Shown: positions 9,489-20,608, counted from the stretch's first letter. The stretch: DNA of 64,000 bases from Arenicellales bacterium (GCA_028284225.1 JANQSD010000013.1:200422-264421), one strand, 5' to 3'. The notes: a model not told the origin generated them from the letters alone. Numbers and translations are program-made.

Positions 9489-10316
9489 TTGATGAAAAAA
9501 GCATTGTTAGCTGTTGTTTCCATGGCTTTTGCTTTAGCCAGCTTTAATTCAAACGCCGCAAATGAAAGATTTATGTCTGTCCTTGAAAAAGGCAAACTGG
9601 TCGTTGGCGTTAAAGCAGATTACAAACCCTGGGGTTTTCGTAACGAAACTGGGGAAATTGTTGGCATGGAGGCCGATATGGCCCAGGATGTTGCCGACGC
9701 ATTAGGTGTTGAGTTAGAACTCGTAGCCGTACAATCTTCTAATCGCATGCAGTTTCTGGAGCAGGGCAAAATTGATTTGATGATTGCCACCATGTCGGAT
9801 CGCGAAGATCGCCGCAAGATTGTTGGCATACCGCAACCCAATTACTATACCTCCGGTACTAATGTACTGGCACCTAAGGCACTTGCCCTAAAAAATTGGG
9901 AAGAGCTCAAAGACAAACCCGTATGCGGTAAGCAAGGTGCTTTCTATAATCAGATAGTAGAAGAACGCTATGGCGCAAAAATCGTAGCTTTTACCGGTAA
10001 TGCTGAATCCAAACAGGCTTTGCGCGATAAAAAATGCATCGCCTGGGTTTATGATGACTCATCAATCATGGCTGATTTGGCCAGCGGTGATTGGAATGAC
10101 TATGAAATGCCTTTACAAACCGAAGACGATAACCCTTGGGCGCTGGCTGTTCCATTGGAAGAGGTTGATGGCATTTGGGGCAGATTTATGTCCGGCATGA
10201 TCTATAACTGGCACCAATCTGGCCGTTTAATCGAGTTAGAGCAAAAATGGGGAATTCAACCCACACAATATCTGGCTACCCAGAACGAAAAGTATAAAGA
10301 CTGGCTGGCTGAGTAA
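9489..10316 (+). CDS. amino-acid ABC transporter substrate-binding protein
   Basis: Signal peptide; SBP family 3 motif 'GKLVVGVKADYKPWGFRNETGEIVGMEADMAQDVADALG'. Confidence 0.9.
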   Translation: MMKKALLAVVSMAFALASFNSNAANERFMSVLEKGKLVVGVKADYKPWGFRNETGEIVGMEADMAQDVADALGVELELVAVQSSNRMQFLEQGKIDLMIATMSDREDRRKIVGIPQPNYYTSGTNVLAPKALALKNWEELKDKPVCGKQGAFYNQIVEERYGAKIVAFTGNAESKQALRDKKCIAWVYDDSSIMADLASGDWNDYEMPLQTEDDNPWALAVPLEEVDGIWGRFMSGMIYNWHQSGRLIELEQKWGIQPTQYLATQNEKYKDWLAE

Positions 10317-10326
10317 TCATCACTCT

Positions 10327-10351
10327 GCAGGCTGGGATAAGCCCAGCCTGC
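10327..10351 (+). other. strong hairpin between substrate-binding protein and permease genes
   Basis: GCAGGCTGGG-ATAAG-CCCAGCCTGC perfect 10-bp stem. Confidence 0.65.
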
Positions 10352-10376
10352 TTTACTTACAAAGAGTTCAGACTTC

Positions 10377-11132
10377 ATGCCAGAGTTTATTGCTGATTTT
10401 TTTCGCCAATTAGCGGAAGATCATCCTCGCTGGAATTTTATTTTTTTCTATGAACCGGTTGAAATTCAGCGTGTTCTAAGCGGTATTGGCGTCACACTGC
10501 AACTATCGATAGTTTGCTTAATTCTGAGTGTCGTTATTGGCATTATTGGCGCATGGCTACAAGGCTCACCGATAAAATGGTTGCGTAATATCGTACAAGG
10601 GTATATTCAGTTTTTTCGTAATACGCCCCCGGTGGTGCAATTATTATTCTTTTATTTTGCGCTGGGGCAATTCACACCTACATATTCACCCGACGGCTGG
10701 TTAGAGATACCGTGGATTAGTAATGTAGGCTGGGCGATTATATCGTTGTCGTTTTTTGCGGGTGCCTTTAACGTAGAGATTTTCAGGGCAGGAATTGAAT
10801 CAGTGCCGGACTCCACTAAAGAAGCCGCAGAAGCCTTGGGATATAGTCGTATGAAGTCATATATCTATATTATTCTTCCTTTGGCTTTCCGGGTCAGCTT
10901 GCCGGCTCTGAATAACAATCTGGTTAATCTTGTTAAAACCACAACCCAGGCCATTGCCATTGCAGTGCCGGAGTTGCTCTATCAGTGTGTCACTATCTGG
11001 AATAATTACCCATCGGCTCAATATCCGGCCATGTTGTTTTTGTTCGTCTTTTATATCGGTTTGGTGGGATTAATTGTGATGGGTATGAATCGCTGGGAAC
11101 GCCAGCTAAAAATCCCCGGTTATGGTGTTTAG
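10377..11132 (+). CDS. amino-acid ABC transporter permease
   Basis: HisM/GlnP-type inner-membrane permease: 'GYIQFFRNTPPVVQLLFFYFAL...EIFRAGIESVPDSTKEAAEALGYS'. Confidence 0.9.
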   Translation: MPEFIADFFRQLAEDHPRWNFIFFYEPVEIQRVLSGIGVTLQLSIVCLILSVVIGIIGAWLQGSPIKWLRNIVQGYIQFFRNTPPVVQLLFFYFALGQFTPTYSPDGWLEIPWISNVGWAIISLSFFAGAFNVEIFRAGIESVPDSTKEAAEALGYSRMKSYIYIILPLAFRVSLPALNNNLVNLVKTTTQAIAIAVPELLYQCVTIWNNYPSAQYPAMLFLFVFYIGLVGLIVMGMNRWERQLKIPGYGV

Positions 11133-11135
11133 CTG

Positions 11136-12032
11136 ATGAAATCTATTCCAGGTATTAACAGTAAGGCGAGTACAGATTTTGCTGTATTGAAACCACCAGC
11201 ACGCAATCAAGTCAGCCATTGGCACCCTAACTCAACCTCATTTACACGCTGGCTGAGTGAACTTTCAATACTGAATTGCTTTTTATTTATCCTGTTGGCG
11301 TTTGTGTTTTCATCGCTGGCATTCGCACAATCAAATTACACTACCACGGATGCCGTTGACGCTTTATTTCGCTGGATGCCATTTTTATTAAAAAGCGGTT
11401 TCTTTTTTAACATCTTAATCAGCCTGTTGGTCATGTTGATTGGCACATTGACTGGAATAGTGCTGGGACTAGGACAAATTTCAATACATGGCTGGTTGCG
11501 TAAACTATGCTGGGCGATCACTCAGTTTTTTCGTAATTCTCCCTGGTTAGTTTTATTGTTTGTTGTCATGCTGGCCTTTCCGTTTCAAATAGAGATTTTT
11601 GGTTTAACCATCCCGGTACCGGACTGGTTGAAAGCGGTGATTGGTTTGTCTTTGCCGATTATGGCTAATGTTTCCGAAATTGTCCGCGGTGCAGTGATTT
11701 CAGTTCCTTCCGGTCAATGGGAGGCAGCCGAATCATTAGCCTACACGCGATTACAAACGCTTTGGCAGATTATCTTGCCACAATGTTTCAAACGCATGAT
11801 CCCGCCCTGGATGAATTGGTATGCGATCTTGACCATGGCGACACCATTGGTATCCATTCTGGGCGTTGAGGATGTGCTCAAGTTGGCGCGTGATGCGACC
11901 GAAGCCGAAGGTAATCATCCTGAATTATTAATGCCTTTTTATACATTCGTATTAGTGCTGTTTTTTATTTATTGCTACCCCATTGCCAAATTAACACAAC
12001 GCTTAGAGCGCAAGTTTAGTGTTAAAGGCTAA
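11136..12032 (+). CDS. amino-acid ABC transporter permease
   Basis: 'FFRNSPWLVLLFVVMLAFP...SEIVRGAVISVPSGQWEAAESLAYTRLQT'. Confidence 0.9.
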   Translation: MKSIPGINSKASTDFAVLKPPARNQVSHWHPNSTSFTRWLSELSILNCFLFILLAFVFSSLAFAQSNYTTTDAVDALFRWMPFLLKSGFFFNILISLLVMLIGTLTGIVLGLGQISIHGWLRKLCWAITQFFRNSPWLVLLFVVMLAFPFQIEIFGLTIPVPDWLKAVIGLSLPIMANVSEIVRGAVISVPSGQWEAAESLAYTRLQTLWQIILPQCFKRMIPPWMNWYAILTMATPLVSILGVEDVLKLARDATEAEGNHPELLMPFYTFVLVLFFIYCYPIAKLTQRLERKFSVKG

Positions 12033-12053
12033 TGATTTAACAACAAGGGATTT

Positions 12054-12803
12054 ATGATGAGCTGGACAGAAGATCAACCCATGGTAAGCATCAAGGATGT
12101 ACATAAATCTTTTGGTGATTTAGAAGTGCTTAAAGGTGTTTCCATGGACATCATGAAAGGGCAAGTAATTTGTATTATCGGCCCCTCCGGATCAGGCAAA
12201 TCGACCTTGATTCGTTGTGTTAATGCACTGAATGATATACAGCAGGGCTCAATCCTGGTTGAGGGACAAGAAGTAAACGACCCTGATCTGGACAAGCTTG
12301 AACTTCGAAAAAAAGTAGGCATGGTCTTCCAGCAATATAATTTGTTCCCGCACAAGACTGCCTTGCAAAACGTCATGATGGCTCCGATACAAGTGCTCAA
12401 GCAGGACAAAGCTGAAATCGAAAAACAAGCCTATGAATTACTGAAAAAAGTCAGGCTTGAGGGCAAAGAAAACAGTTATCCCGGAGAATTGTCAGGTGGC
12501 CAGCAACAACGGGTCGCCATTGCGCGTTCACTGGCCATGAACCCCGATATTATGCTTTTCGATGAAGTTACAGCGGCACTTGACCCAGAAACTGTCAAAG
12601 AAGTGTTAGTCACCATCAAACAGCTTGCTGAAGAAGGCATGACCTGCATTCTAGTTACCCACGAAATGGGGTTTGCCAGAGAGGTAGCCGACATGATTTA
12701 CTTTACTGACCGTGGAGTCATTGTGGAAAGCGGACCGCCCGCAACATTTTTTGATGAAGCCAAAGATCCACGCACCAAAGAGTTTCTGAGCCAGATCCTT
12801 TAA
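12054..12803 (+). CDS. amino-acid ABC transporter ATP-binding protein
   Basis: Walker [27 protein letters not shown]; GlnQ-like. Confidence 0.93.
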   Translation: MMSWTEDQPMVSIKDVHKSFGDLEVLKGVSMDIMKGQVICIIGPSGSGKSTLIRCVNALNDIQQGSILVEGQEVNDPDLDKLELRKKVGMVFQQYNLFPHKTALQNVMMAPIQVLKQDKAEIEKQAYELLKKVRLEGKENSYPGELSGGQQQRVAIARSLAMNPDIMLFDEVTAALDPETVKEVLVTIKQLAEEGMTCILVTHEMGFAREVADMIYFTDRGVIVESGPPATFFDEAKDPRTKEFLSQIL

Positions 12804-12820
12804 CTATCGCGAATATCTTC

Positions 12821-14332
12821 GTGCCGAAAAAAGCGGTTAATCCTCTTTATGATGCGCTGTTAAAACCGCACACACAGAACTCGAATTCTTTTTTGATACT
12901 GGAGGATGGCCAACGAGTTAGCTATGCAGAATTTATCCAGCTCGCCGGTCAAATCGCTAATGTTTTTAAAAGCATAGGAGTAAACAAAGGCGACAGGGTA
13001 CTTGTCAAAGTTGCAAAATCACCTGAAGCGCTTGCAACATACGCTGCTTGTATACAAACCGGCACAGTTCTGGTTCCATTAAATACAGCTTACACACCTG
13101 CCGAAACCAACTATTTCATCGCCGATGCAGAGCCAGCATTAATCATCTGCGACCCTGATGAAGAGACATCTATCAGCAAGTCATTAGAAAATCCCGGCAC
13201 GCATCTATTGACACTGACCGATAACTGCTCTGGCAGTTTAGTCGATAGTATTGATCGAAACACAGCTATAGCTGAAACACAATCATGCAGTGCGGATGAC
13301 TTGGTTGCACTGCTTTATACATCAGGCACTACAGGCAAACCTAAAGGCGCAATGCTGACACACGGCAATTTGCTATCTAACGGACAATCTTTGGTCGATT
13401 GTTGGGCATTCACTGAGCAAGATGTGCTCCTGCATGCTCTGCCCATATTTCATATTCATGGTTTATTTGTGGCTTGCAATGTGGCACTTCTATCCGGTTG
13501 TTCCATGGTCTTTTTGTCAAAGTTTAATCTGGACTCAATTATAGATTCACTCTCAAAAGCCTCGGTGATGATGGGGGTACCTACGTTTTATACACGCTTA
13601 TTGGAGGATAAGCGTTTTAATGAAAACTTAACCAAACATATGCGCTTGTTCATTTCCGGCAGTGCGCCAATGTTAAAGCAAACACATATGGCTTTCGAAC
13701 AACGAACCGGGCATCGTGTCCTGGAACGTTATGGCATGACCGAAACGAACATGAACACCTCTAATCCTTATCACCAGGAACGCAAAATCGGCACTGTAGG
13801 TTTGACATTAAGTGATGTATTAGTGCGAATCCGGGATACTGATACCGGCCAATGTTTAGGTGCTGATCTGACTGGTGCAATCGAAGTCAAAGGCCCAAAC
13901 GTTTTTAAAGGTTATTGGAAATTAGCGCAGAAAACCGCAGAGGAATTTACCGACGATGGTTATTTTATTACAGGTGACTTGGGTTTTCTGGACCAGGAAG
14001 GTTATTTAACAATTGTCGGTCGCCATAAAGATTTAGTTATCTCCGGCGGCTATAACGTTTACCCCAAAGAAATCGAAACCGTGTTGGATGCAATTGACGG
14101 CGTAACCGAATCAGCTGTGATCGGGATTCCGGATCATGATTTTGGTGAAAAAGTGGTGGCCGTTGTCGTCAAACAGCAATCCACATCAATTAATGAGACA
14201 GATTTAATTGAAATCTGCAAAACAAAACTGGCTGCTTATAAATGCCCCAAACAGGTGTTTTTTGTAGATGCATTGCCCCGCAATGCGATGGGAAAAGTAC
14301 AAAAAAATAGTTTACGTCAGCAGTTTAGCTGA
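12821..14332 (+). CDS. acyl-CoA synthetase, malonyl-CoA synthetase (MatB)-like
   Basis: AMP-binding motif LLYTSGTTGKPKGAML, 'RYGMTETNMNTSNPY'; GTG start. Confidence 0.8.
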   Translation: MPKKAVNPLYDALLKPHTQNSNSFLILEDGQRVSYAEFIQLAGQIANVFKSIGVNKGDRVLVKVAKSPEALATYAACIQTGTVLVPLNTAYTPAETNYFIADAEPALIICDPDEETSISKSLENPGTHLLTLTDNCSGSLVDSIDRNTAIAETQSCSADDLVALLYTSGTTGKPKGAMLTHGNLLSNGQSLVDCWAFTEQDVLLHALPIFHIHGLFVACNVALLSGCSMVFLSKFNLDSIIDSLSKASVMMGVPTFYTRLLEDKRFNENLTKHMRLFISGSAPMLKQTHMAFEQRTGHRVLERYGMTETNMNTSNPYHQERKIGTVGLTLSDVLVRIRDTDTGQCLGADLTGAIEVKGPNVFKGYWKLAQKTAEEFTDDGYFITGDLGFLDQEGYLTIVGRHKDLVISGGYNVYPKEIETVLDAIDGVTESAVIGIPDHDFGEKVVAVVVKQQSTSINETDLIEICKTKLAAYKCPKQVFFVDALPRNAMGKVQKNSLRQQFS

Positions 14333-15152
14333 TCTTTCGACCAATCAATGAGTCAAATAGCCGATCTGGAAAAATACGTTTCAAAAATGATAAGCCAATA
14401 GCTGGCACAGTCACTTTATAGCGAATCTTTGGATTGTTTGAGTTTAAAGCATGCAGTGTCGGTTTTAATACCGATTCAGACGGTAGCGTAAACGGCACAT
14501 TCTCGATTGCTTCGAGGCGATCAATAACACCTTGATAATAACTTTTATGTGCGCTGGTCTGAAGCTTTATGTGCTTAAAAAACATCGCCAGTGCATTTTT
14601 GCGAAAATCAGTAGCGATCGGTCCAGGTTCAACCAATGCAACTTTTATTGCAGTATTACTAAGCTCAATACGCATGGTGTCACTCAGCGCTTCAAGGGCA
14701 TATTTGCTGGCATTATAGGCACCGCGATAGGGCAAGCAGATTAAACCCAGAATTGAACTGATCTGGATGATTCTGCCTGCGTTATTTGCGCGCATGCCGG
14801 GCAGAATTAAATTAGTCAACTCGTGAGTGCCGAATACATTTGATTCAAATTGCTCTGTTAACGCCTGTCGACTAAGGTCTTCAACCGCCCCGGGCTGACC
14901 ATAAGCGCCATTGTTGACCAAACCGTATATATTTCCAGCACTTTGTGCCAAGGCCCATTCCACCGCTGCAGCAATCGACCCGGAATCTGCTAAATCAAGT
15001 TGATGAGCTAACAGATTTTGTGATTCAAGTTTGCTGACATCTTGTTGCTTACGAGTTGTCGCTAGCACTTTGTAACCATGTTTTTCAAGATGGGTGGCTA
15101 AACAATAACCAATGCCGCTGGAACAGCCAGTGATGAGAACAAATTTTTCCAA
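14325..15152 (-). CDS. SDR family oxidoreductase
   Basis: TGCSSGIG cofactor motif, NNGAYG, YxxxK (YNASK). Confidence 0.9.
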   Translation of the reverse strand: MEKFVLITGCSSGIGYCLATHLEKHGYKVLATTRKQQDVSKLESQNLLAHQLDLADSGSIAAAVEWALAQSAGNIYGLVNNGAYGQPGAVEDLSRQALTEQFESNVFGTHELTNLILPGMRANNAGRIIQISSILGLICLPYRGAYNASKYALEALSDTMRIELSNTAIKVALVEPGPIATDFRKNALAMFFKHIKLQTSAHKSYYQGVIDRLEAIENVPFTLPSESVLKPTLHALNSNNPKIRYKVTVPAIGLSFLKRIFPDRLFDSLIGRKIS

Positions 15153-15157
15153 AACGC

Positions 15158-15910
15158 TTAATTGAATAAGTTCTTTAACTTATCCTTCACTTTCTCTTTT
15201 AACTCATCCAGTTTCTCTATCCCCAGTTCTTTTAAGGATTCGGCTGCTACTCGTTGATACAAATCAGTAAGCATTTTGTTAATGATTTGATTACCTAGTT
15301 GCCCGGGTGTGCCGGATAAATCTCTGGCCGCAATTTGATCTATACCGAATTGCTTTTGTTCCTTCAGCTTATCAGAAATTAAATCAACAGTAATATTCTC
15401 AAGCGCAATGTAATTGATCGTCAAATTAATCGAATCTTCTTCGGCCTCAGCATTCTCAGCGCCGGGCTCGGATGTTGACTCACCGCCGGCGGTTACATCT
15501 ACTTCACTTACTGGTACCGGTGCGAACTTCTTAGCCTGTTCAGCCAGTTGCTCAATATTTAGTTTAGAGTCGATGAACTCGGCGTAAACATGTGGATCAG
15601 AGACAATGATTTCACTAATGCTGAGGTTCCTATAATCAAACTGCGCATAAATCTCAGATAAAGTCAGGGCATTTTGCTGTGTGAAGCCAGGCGGATTAGC
15701 AACACTGATCTCACGAATGCTGGCAGTACCGGCTTTTATATCCAGATCCAGGTCCGAAACTATAACTTCGGTGCCAAAAGCACGGCGTCCCTGCCGTTCA
15801 AGTTCTTTCAATACTAATTCCTCAGCCTGATTCGAAAACTTGAGCCAGGCAAATACGGCAATAATTAACAGTAAAATAACTGCAAGAATTTTTTTCATTA
15901 GTGACCTCAT
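15158..15910 (-). CDS. AsmA-like/uncharacterised membrane-anchored protein
   Basis: N-terminal TM then 'VIVSDLDLDIKAGTASIREISVANPPGF' typical of small AsmA-like proteins. Confidence 0.6.
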   Translation of the reverse strand: MRSLMKKILAVILLLIIAVFAWLKFSNQAEELVLKELERQGRRAFGTEVIVSDLDLDIKAGTASIREISVANPPGFTQQNALTLSEIYAQFDYRNLSISEIIVSDPHVYAEFIDSKLNIEQLAEQAKKFAPVPVSEVDVTAGGESTSEPGAENAEAEEDSINLTINYIALENITVDLISDKLKEQKQFGIDQIAARDLSGTPGQLGNQIINKMLTDLYQRVAAESLKELGIEKLDELKEKVKDKLKNLFN

Positions 15911-15967
15911 TAAGTAGGGTGATTCTATGGTTATGATTCACGTTATAATTATATAATCACACGTTTA

Positions 15968-16933
15968 ATGATTGAATGCTTAATGTCTGAAAAAGTAAAA
16001 GTTGCGGTTATCGGCGTGGGTTACCTGGGTAAATTTCACGCTAAAATTTATTCTGAGCATCCTGATGTTGATCTGATTGGTGTGGTCGATACCCGGCTTG
16101 AGAACGCACAGGAAATAGCCAACCAGTATTCAACGTCTGCTTTTACAAGCCACCAGGATATTATCGATAAAGTCGATGCCGTCAGTATTGTTGTACCAAC
16201 AACATACCATTATGAAGTGACAATGCCGTTTATTAATGCCGGTATTCAGGTATTACTGGAAAAACCCATTGCAGCCACAGTTGCCGAGGCCGAACAGCTT
16301 GTTAAGGCAGCTGATCAACAAAAGGTGTTGTTACAAATCGGACATTTAGAGCGATTTAATGCGGGTATTGTTGCCTTATCAGAACTGATCGATACGCCAA
16401 GGTTTATTGAGGCCCATCGTCTAGGCGAATTCACAATCAGAGCAACTGATGTTGATGTTGTGACTGACTTGATGATTCATGACATTGATATCATTTTGTC
16501 ATTAACAAAGTCGCAAATAAAAAATATTTCAGCAGTTGGAACCAAAGTACTGACTGACGAGATTGATATCGCTAATGCCAGGCTCGAATTTGTCAATGGA
16601 TCGGTTGCTAATGTCACAGCCAGCCGCGTTTCCAACAAGAAATTTCGTCGTATAAGAGTGTTTGCGCCGGATAAATATATGGCCGTTGACTTCAATGCAC
16701 AAAATGTAGAAGTCATCACCAAAACAGCAAAACAACCTGATCAACCCTTTGGCGGCTTGGATCGCAAGGTTCTTGAAATACAGCCTGTGCAACCTTTAGA
16801 TGCTGAAATTAGTGATTTCATCAATGCGATCAAATCAGGAAAAACACCTACTGTAAGTGGCCATGATGGACTTGCTGCTTTGGCTGTTGCGAATCAAATA
16901 AAAGATACTATTTATCAAAATCCGCTGATATGA
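15968..16933 (+). CDS. Gfo/Idh/MocA family oxidoreductase
   Basis: VAVIGVGYLGKFHAKIYSEHPDVDLIGVVD; EKPIAATVAEAEQL; true start may be ATG 15983 (MSEKVK). Confidence 0.9.
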   Translation: MIECLMSEKVKVAVIGVGYLGKFHAKIYSEHPDVDLIGVVDTRLENAQEIANQYSTSAFTSHQDIIDKVDAVSIVVPTTYHYEVTMPFINAGIQVLLEKPIAATVAEAEQLVKAADQQKVLLQIGHLERFNAGIVALSELIDTPRFIEAHRLGEFTIRATDVDVVTDLMIHDIDIILSLTKSQIKNISAVGTKVLTDEIDIANARLEFVNGSVANVTASRVSNKKFRRIRVFAPDKYMAVDFNAQNVEVITKTAKQPDQPFGGLDRKVLEIQPVQPLDAEISDFINAIKSGKTPTVSGHDGLAALAVANQIKDTIYQNPLI

Positions 16934-17415
16934 AGATATTAAAGCTTTTTTGTTTAACTCTATTTCTGTATACCGGACTCACGCATGCACAGTGCCAGAA
17001 CAGCACACCTATGGTGGAGCAAATGCAAGAACGTTATATTGAACTACTTAATAAGGATGGCGAAAGTATTTTATTGAAAGTTAAGGTTGCTGATGATGTG
17101 GGCGAGCAGGCGGCAGGGTTTCAACATATCTGCCCGGAAAAGTTTGCCAGTACAGCCATTCTATTTTTATTTGGACAAGCAAAAAAACCGACTTTTCATA
17201 TGAATAATGTTCATGCCAATTTGGACATAGCCTTTATCGATGAACAGGGTTTGATAGGGGACATTCAACTGATGCGAGAACATCTTTCCAGCGGTAATGG
17301 ACAACTTTATCCATCTCAAGTATTGACCAAATATGCGCTGGAAGTACACGAAGGATATTTCCAGCAAAATAATATCGAGGCCGGCAATAGCTATTTAAAG
17401 ATCAATGACTGGTGA
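16930..17415 (+). CDS. DUF192 family secreted protein
   Basis: Signal peptide; 'KVKVADDVGEQAAGFQHI...FHMNNVHANLDIAFIDEQGLIG'. Confidence 0.75.
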   Translation: MKILKLFCLTLFLYTGLTHAQCQNSTPMVEQMQERYIELLNKDGESILLKVKVADDVGEQAAGFQHICPEKFASTAILFLFGQAKKPTFHMNNVHANLDIAFIDEQGLIGDIQLMREHLSSGNGQLYPSQVLTKYALEVHEGYFQQNNIEAGNSYLKINDW

Positions 17416-18031
17416 TTTACTACGCGAGCGCACTTTAGCTTTGGCCGGGCTTGCTCAAGCCGCCAAATTAGTCCAGGATCTGGCACGTACCGGCAAAGTC
17501 GATCAACAACACCTTGACGCCTGTGTCAGAACCTTGTTTACTTTTAACGCCGGCACTGTAGATGAAGTGTATGGCGGTATTGATTCATTAAGCCTGGGAC
17601 TGCGCAGTCTGCAGAGTCACTTTTTCAAACCTAAATCACCCGTACAGGCCGAAATCATGCGTTATGCATTTCAGTTAATTCAGCTAAGTAAAAAGGTCAA
17701 ATCTTCATCACAATTGGGCCAACGTCTGGCAGAACAACTTGATCAAATCCATGTTGATGAACAACAACGTTTTTTTGATGAACAGACCATAGAACAAATC
17801 GCTGATATTTATTTAAAAACGATCAGTCCCCTGAAACCAAGAGTAATAGTCAGCGGTGAACAAGGTTATCTGGCGCAAAAACAAACTGCTGCCAAAGTAA
17901 GAGTTTGTCTACTCAGCGGTATACGGTCAGCCTATTTATGGTTACAAAAAGGAGGGGGTAAACTTCAGCTTTTGACCGCACGCGGAGCCTACCAAAATCA
18001 AGCCACGTCTCTGTTAGCAGAAATGGTATAG
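17405..18031 (+). CDS. hflD: HflD-like high-frequency lysogenization protein
   Basis: ERTLALAGLAQAAKLVQDLARTG...; 'RVCLLSGIRSAYLWLQKGGGKLQLL'. Confidence 0.9.
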   Translation: MTGDLLRERTLALAGLAQAAKLVQDLARTGKVDQQHLDACVRTLFTFNAGTVDEVYGGIDSLSLGLRSLQSHFFKPKSPVQAEIMRYAFQLIQLSKKVKSSSQLGQRLAEQLDQIHVDEQQRFFDEQTIEQIADIYLKTISPLKPRVIVSGEQGYLAQKQTAAKVRVCLLSGIRSAYLWLQKGGGKLQLLTARGAYQNQATSLLAEMV

Positions 18032-18176
18032 TAATGCTCTCACAAACACACAGATAATCCAGGAAACGTCTTATTACGTCGCTGATGAATACACTACCTG
18101 CCACAAACAATTGTTTGGCGCCTATGTCAGTACGGACTTAACCAGAGGTTTCTGAGCAACAAAGAGTACACTCCTC

Positions 18177-20603
18177 ATGACTTTGCTTCTAATTCTGATC
18201 ATTCTCGGCCTATACATGTATTACGTTGCCAGAATGAATCCCTCAATGCCTATGATTTGTATCGGTATTGCCATCATTTTACTTGCTGTTACTTTCACTG
18301 GCTGGATTCCGGCAATACTTATGTTGGGCATATGGTTACTTTTTGGCTTGATAGCTACAATTCTGAATGTTGAAGCAGTAAGGCGGACGTACTTGACCGG
18401 GCCGGTACTAAAACGAATTAAACAAATACTACCGCCGATTTCAGATACCGAGCAGGAAGCGATAGATGCCGGTACAGTATGGTGGGAGGCAGAGTTATTT
18501 AAAGGCGACCCTGATTGGAATAAATTAAATAATTATCCTCCGGCAACATTGAGTGATGCAGAAAAGGATTTTCTCAATGGCCCTGTTGAAGAACTTTGTA
18601 CCATGCTTGATGACTGGGACATCACACACAATCGTAATGACCTCCCACCTGAGGTTTGGCAATACATCAAGGATAATCAATTTTTTGGTCTGATCATTCC
18701 TGAACAATATGGTGGGCTTGAGTTTTCTCCTGTCGCCAACTCTGAGATTGTAATGAAAATTGCCAGCCGTAGTGGCACGGCTGGTGTGACTGTAATGGTA
18801 CCAAATTCATTAGGTCCGGCCGAGCTGTTATCGCATTACGGTACACAGGAACAAAAGGATTATTATTTGCCGCGTCTAGCCAAGGGCGAGGAAATTCCCT
18901 GTTTTGCGCTGACCGGCCCTTACGCCGGTTCAGACGCAGGCGCGATGACGGCAGCTGGTATAGTCTGTGAACAGGAAATAGACGGTGAGAAAAAACTTGG
19001 TTTTAAAGTAAACTGGGAAAAGCGTTACATCACGCTCGGACCGGTGGCATCTGTATTGGGATTGGCGTTTAAAGCCTTTGACCCAGATGGATTGCTTGGT
19101 GAAGAATCAGACCTAGGCATTACTTGCGCACTGGTGCCGGTTAATACTCCCGGTGTTGATATCGGAAAGCGTCATTTACCTCTGAATGCTTCTTTTATGA
19201 ACGGCCCCAATGAAGGCAAGGACGTTTTCGTGCCTTTTGACTGGGTAGTCGGTGGCCAGGAACAAATTGGACGAGGCTGGCGCATGCTGATGGAGTTATT
19301 AGCAGCCGGAAGGGCAATTTCGCTGCCGGCTTCTGGTGTCGCCATGAGTAAAGTTTCTGCCCGTACCACAGGTGCTTATGCACGTATTCGCGAGCAATTT
19401 AATATTCCGATCGGGAAATTTGAAGGCGTGCAAGAAGCCCTGGCCAGAATTGGTGGTTTAACCTATATGCTGGACGCGACGCGATTATTCAGCCTCGCTG
19501 CCTTACAGATGGGGGAAAAACCTTCTGTTGTTTCTGCTATCGCTAAATACCATTTAACGGAAGGCGGCCGAACAGTTATCAATGATGCCATGGATGTTCA
19601 CGGTGGTCGTGGTATTTGCATGGGTCCAAAAAATTATCTGGCTCGCGCCTATCAACAAACACCTATTGGTATTACCGTTGAAGGGGCAAATATCCTGACA
19701 CGCAGTCTAATCATTTTTGGCCAGGGAGCCATGCGCTGTCATCCATATTTGCTTAAAGAAGTCGAAGCCGCCTATGATCCTAATGAGTCAACCGCAATTG
19801 ATAAATTTGATCGAGTATTCGTTGATCACCTGCAATATGTGTATTGCAATAAAATACGAACTATATTCTATGCGCTCACCCGTGGCCATCTATCCAATCA
19901 AACTGGCTCGACAAAAACTAAACAATATTTTCGTCAAGTTTCGCGCTTAAGTGCTGCATTCTCATTTCTTTCCGATATGGCTTTGCTGGTCCTGGGCGGC
20001 GGTTTGAAGCGTAAAGAAGCGTTGTCTGGACGTTTTGCAGATGCCCTGAGTTATTTATATATGTGCACGGCGGTGTTAAAACAGCACCAAGATAATGGCA
20101 ACCCTGGCGAAGATATGCCTTTTGTCGATTGGGCATGTCAACATGCGTTATTTGAGACCGAACACGCCATCGATGGCATCTTGCGAAATTTTCCGATAAA
20201 ACCATTAGGTATTATGTTAAGACTTCTGGTGTTTCCAACGGGCAGGTGGCTACGTCGACCTAATGATAAATTGGGGCAAAAAGTTGCAAAGCTATTACAA
20301 AGCCCATCTGCTTCAAGAGATCGACTCACACATGGCATTTACGTCAACTCAAAGCCTGATGATGTGACTGGCTGCCTTGAACATGCATTGAATTTAACCC
20401 TGGAGGTTGAGCCAATTCGTAAACGTCTAAAAGATGCCGACCGTCGCCAGGCAGGGGGTCAGGCATTTTCTGACTGGCTGGATCAATTAGTTAATAGTGG
20501 TCATATAGATGATACTGAAGCTGAACAGCTAGCCGCCTGGCATCAATCTACTTATCATGTCATCAGTGTAGATAAATTCGAGAAAAAACATGTAACCCAT
20601 TGA
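18177..20603 (+). CDS. fadE: acyl-CoA dehydrogenase, FadE family
   Basis: N-terminal TM segments, 'EQYGGLEFSPVANSEIVMKIASRSGTAGVTVMVPNSLGPAELLSHYGT', DUF1974-like C-terminus. Confidence 0.93.
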   Translation: MTLLLILIILGLYMYYVARMNPSMPMICIGIAIILLAVTFTGWIPAILMLGIWLLFGLIATILNVEAVRRTYLTGPVLKRIKQILPPISDTEQEAIDAGTVWWEAELFKGDPDWNKLNNYPPATLSDAEKDFLNGPVEELCTMLDDWDITHNRNDLPPEVWQYIKDNQFFGLIIPEQYGGLEFSPVANSEIVMKIASRSGTAGVTVMVPNSLGPAELLSHYGTQEQKDYYLPRLAKGEEIPCFALTGPYAGSDAGAMTAAGIVCEQEIDGEKKLGFKVNWEKRYITLGPVASVLGLAFKAFDPDGLLGEESDLGITCALVPVNTPGVDIGKRHLPLNASFMNGPNEGKDVFVPFDWVVGGQEQIGRGWRMLMELLAAGRAISLPASGVAMSKVSARTTGAYARIREQFNIPIGKFEGVQEALARIGGLTYMLDATRLFSLAALQMGEKPSVVSAIAKYHLTEGGRTVINDAMDVHGGRGICMGPKNYLARAYQQTPIGITVEGANILTRSLIIFGQGAMRCHPYLLKEVEAAYDPNESTAIDKFDRVFVDHLQYVYCNKIRTIFYALTRGHLSNQTGSTKTKQYFRQVSRLSAAFSFLSDMALLVLGGGLKRKEALSGRFADALSYLYMCTAVLKQHQDNGNPGEDMPFVDWACQHALFETEHAIDGILRNFPIKPLGIMLRLLVFPTGRWLRRPNDKLGQKVAKLLQSPSASRDRLTHGIYVNSKPDDVTGCLEHALNLTLEVEPIRKRLKDADRRQAGGQAFSDWLDQLVNSGHIDDTEAEQLAAWHQSTYHVISVDKFEKKHVTH

Positions 20604-20608
20604 ATAAT

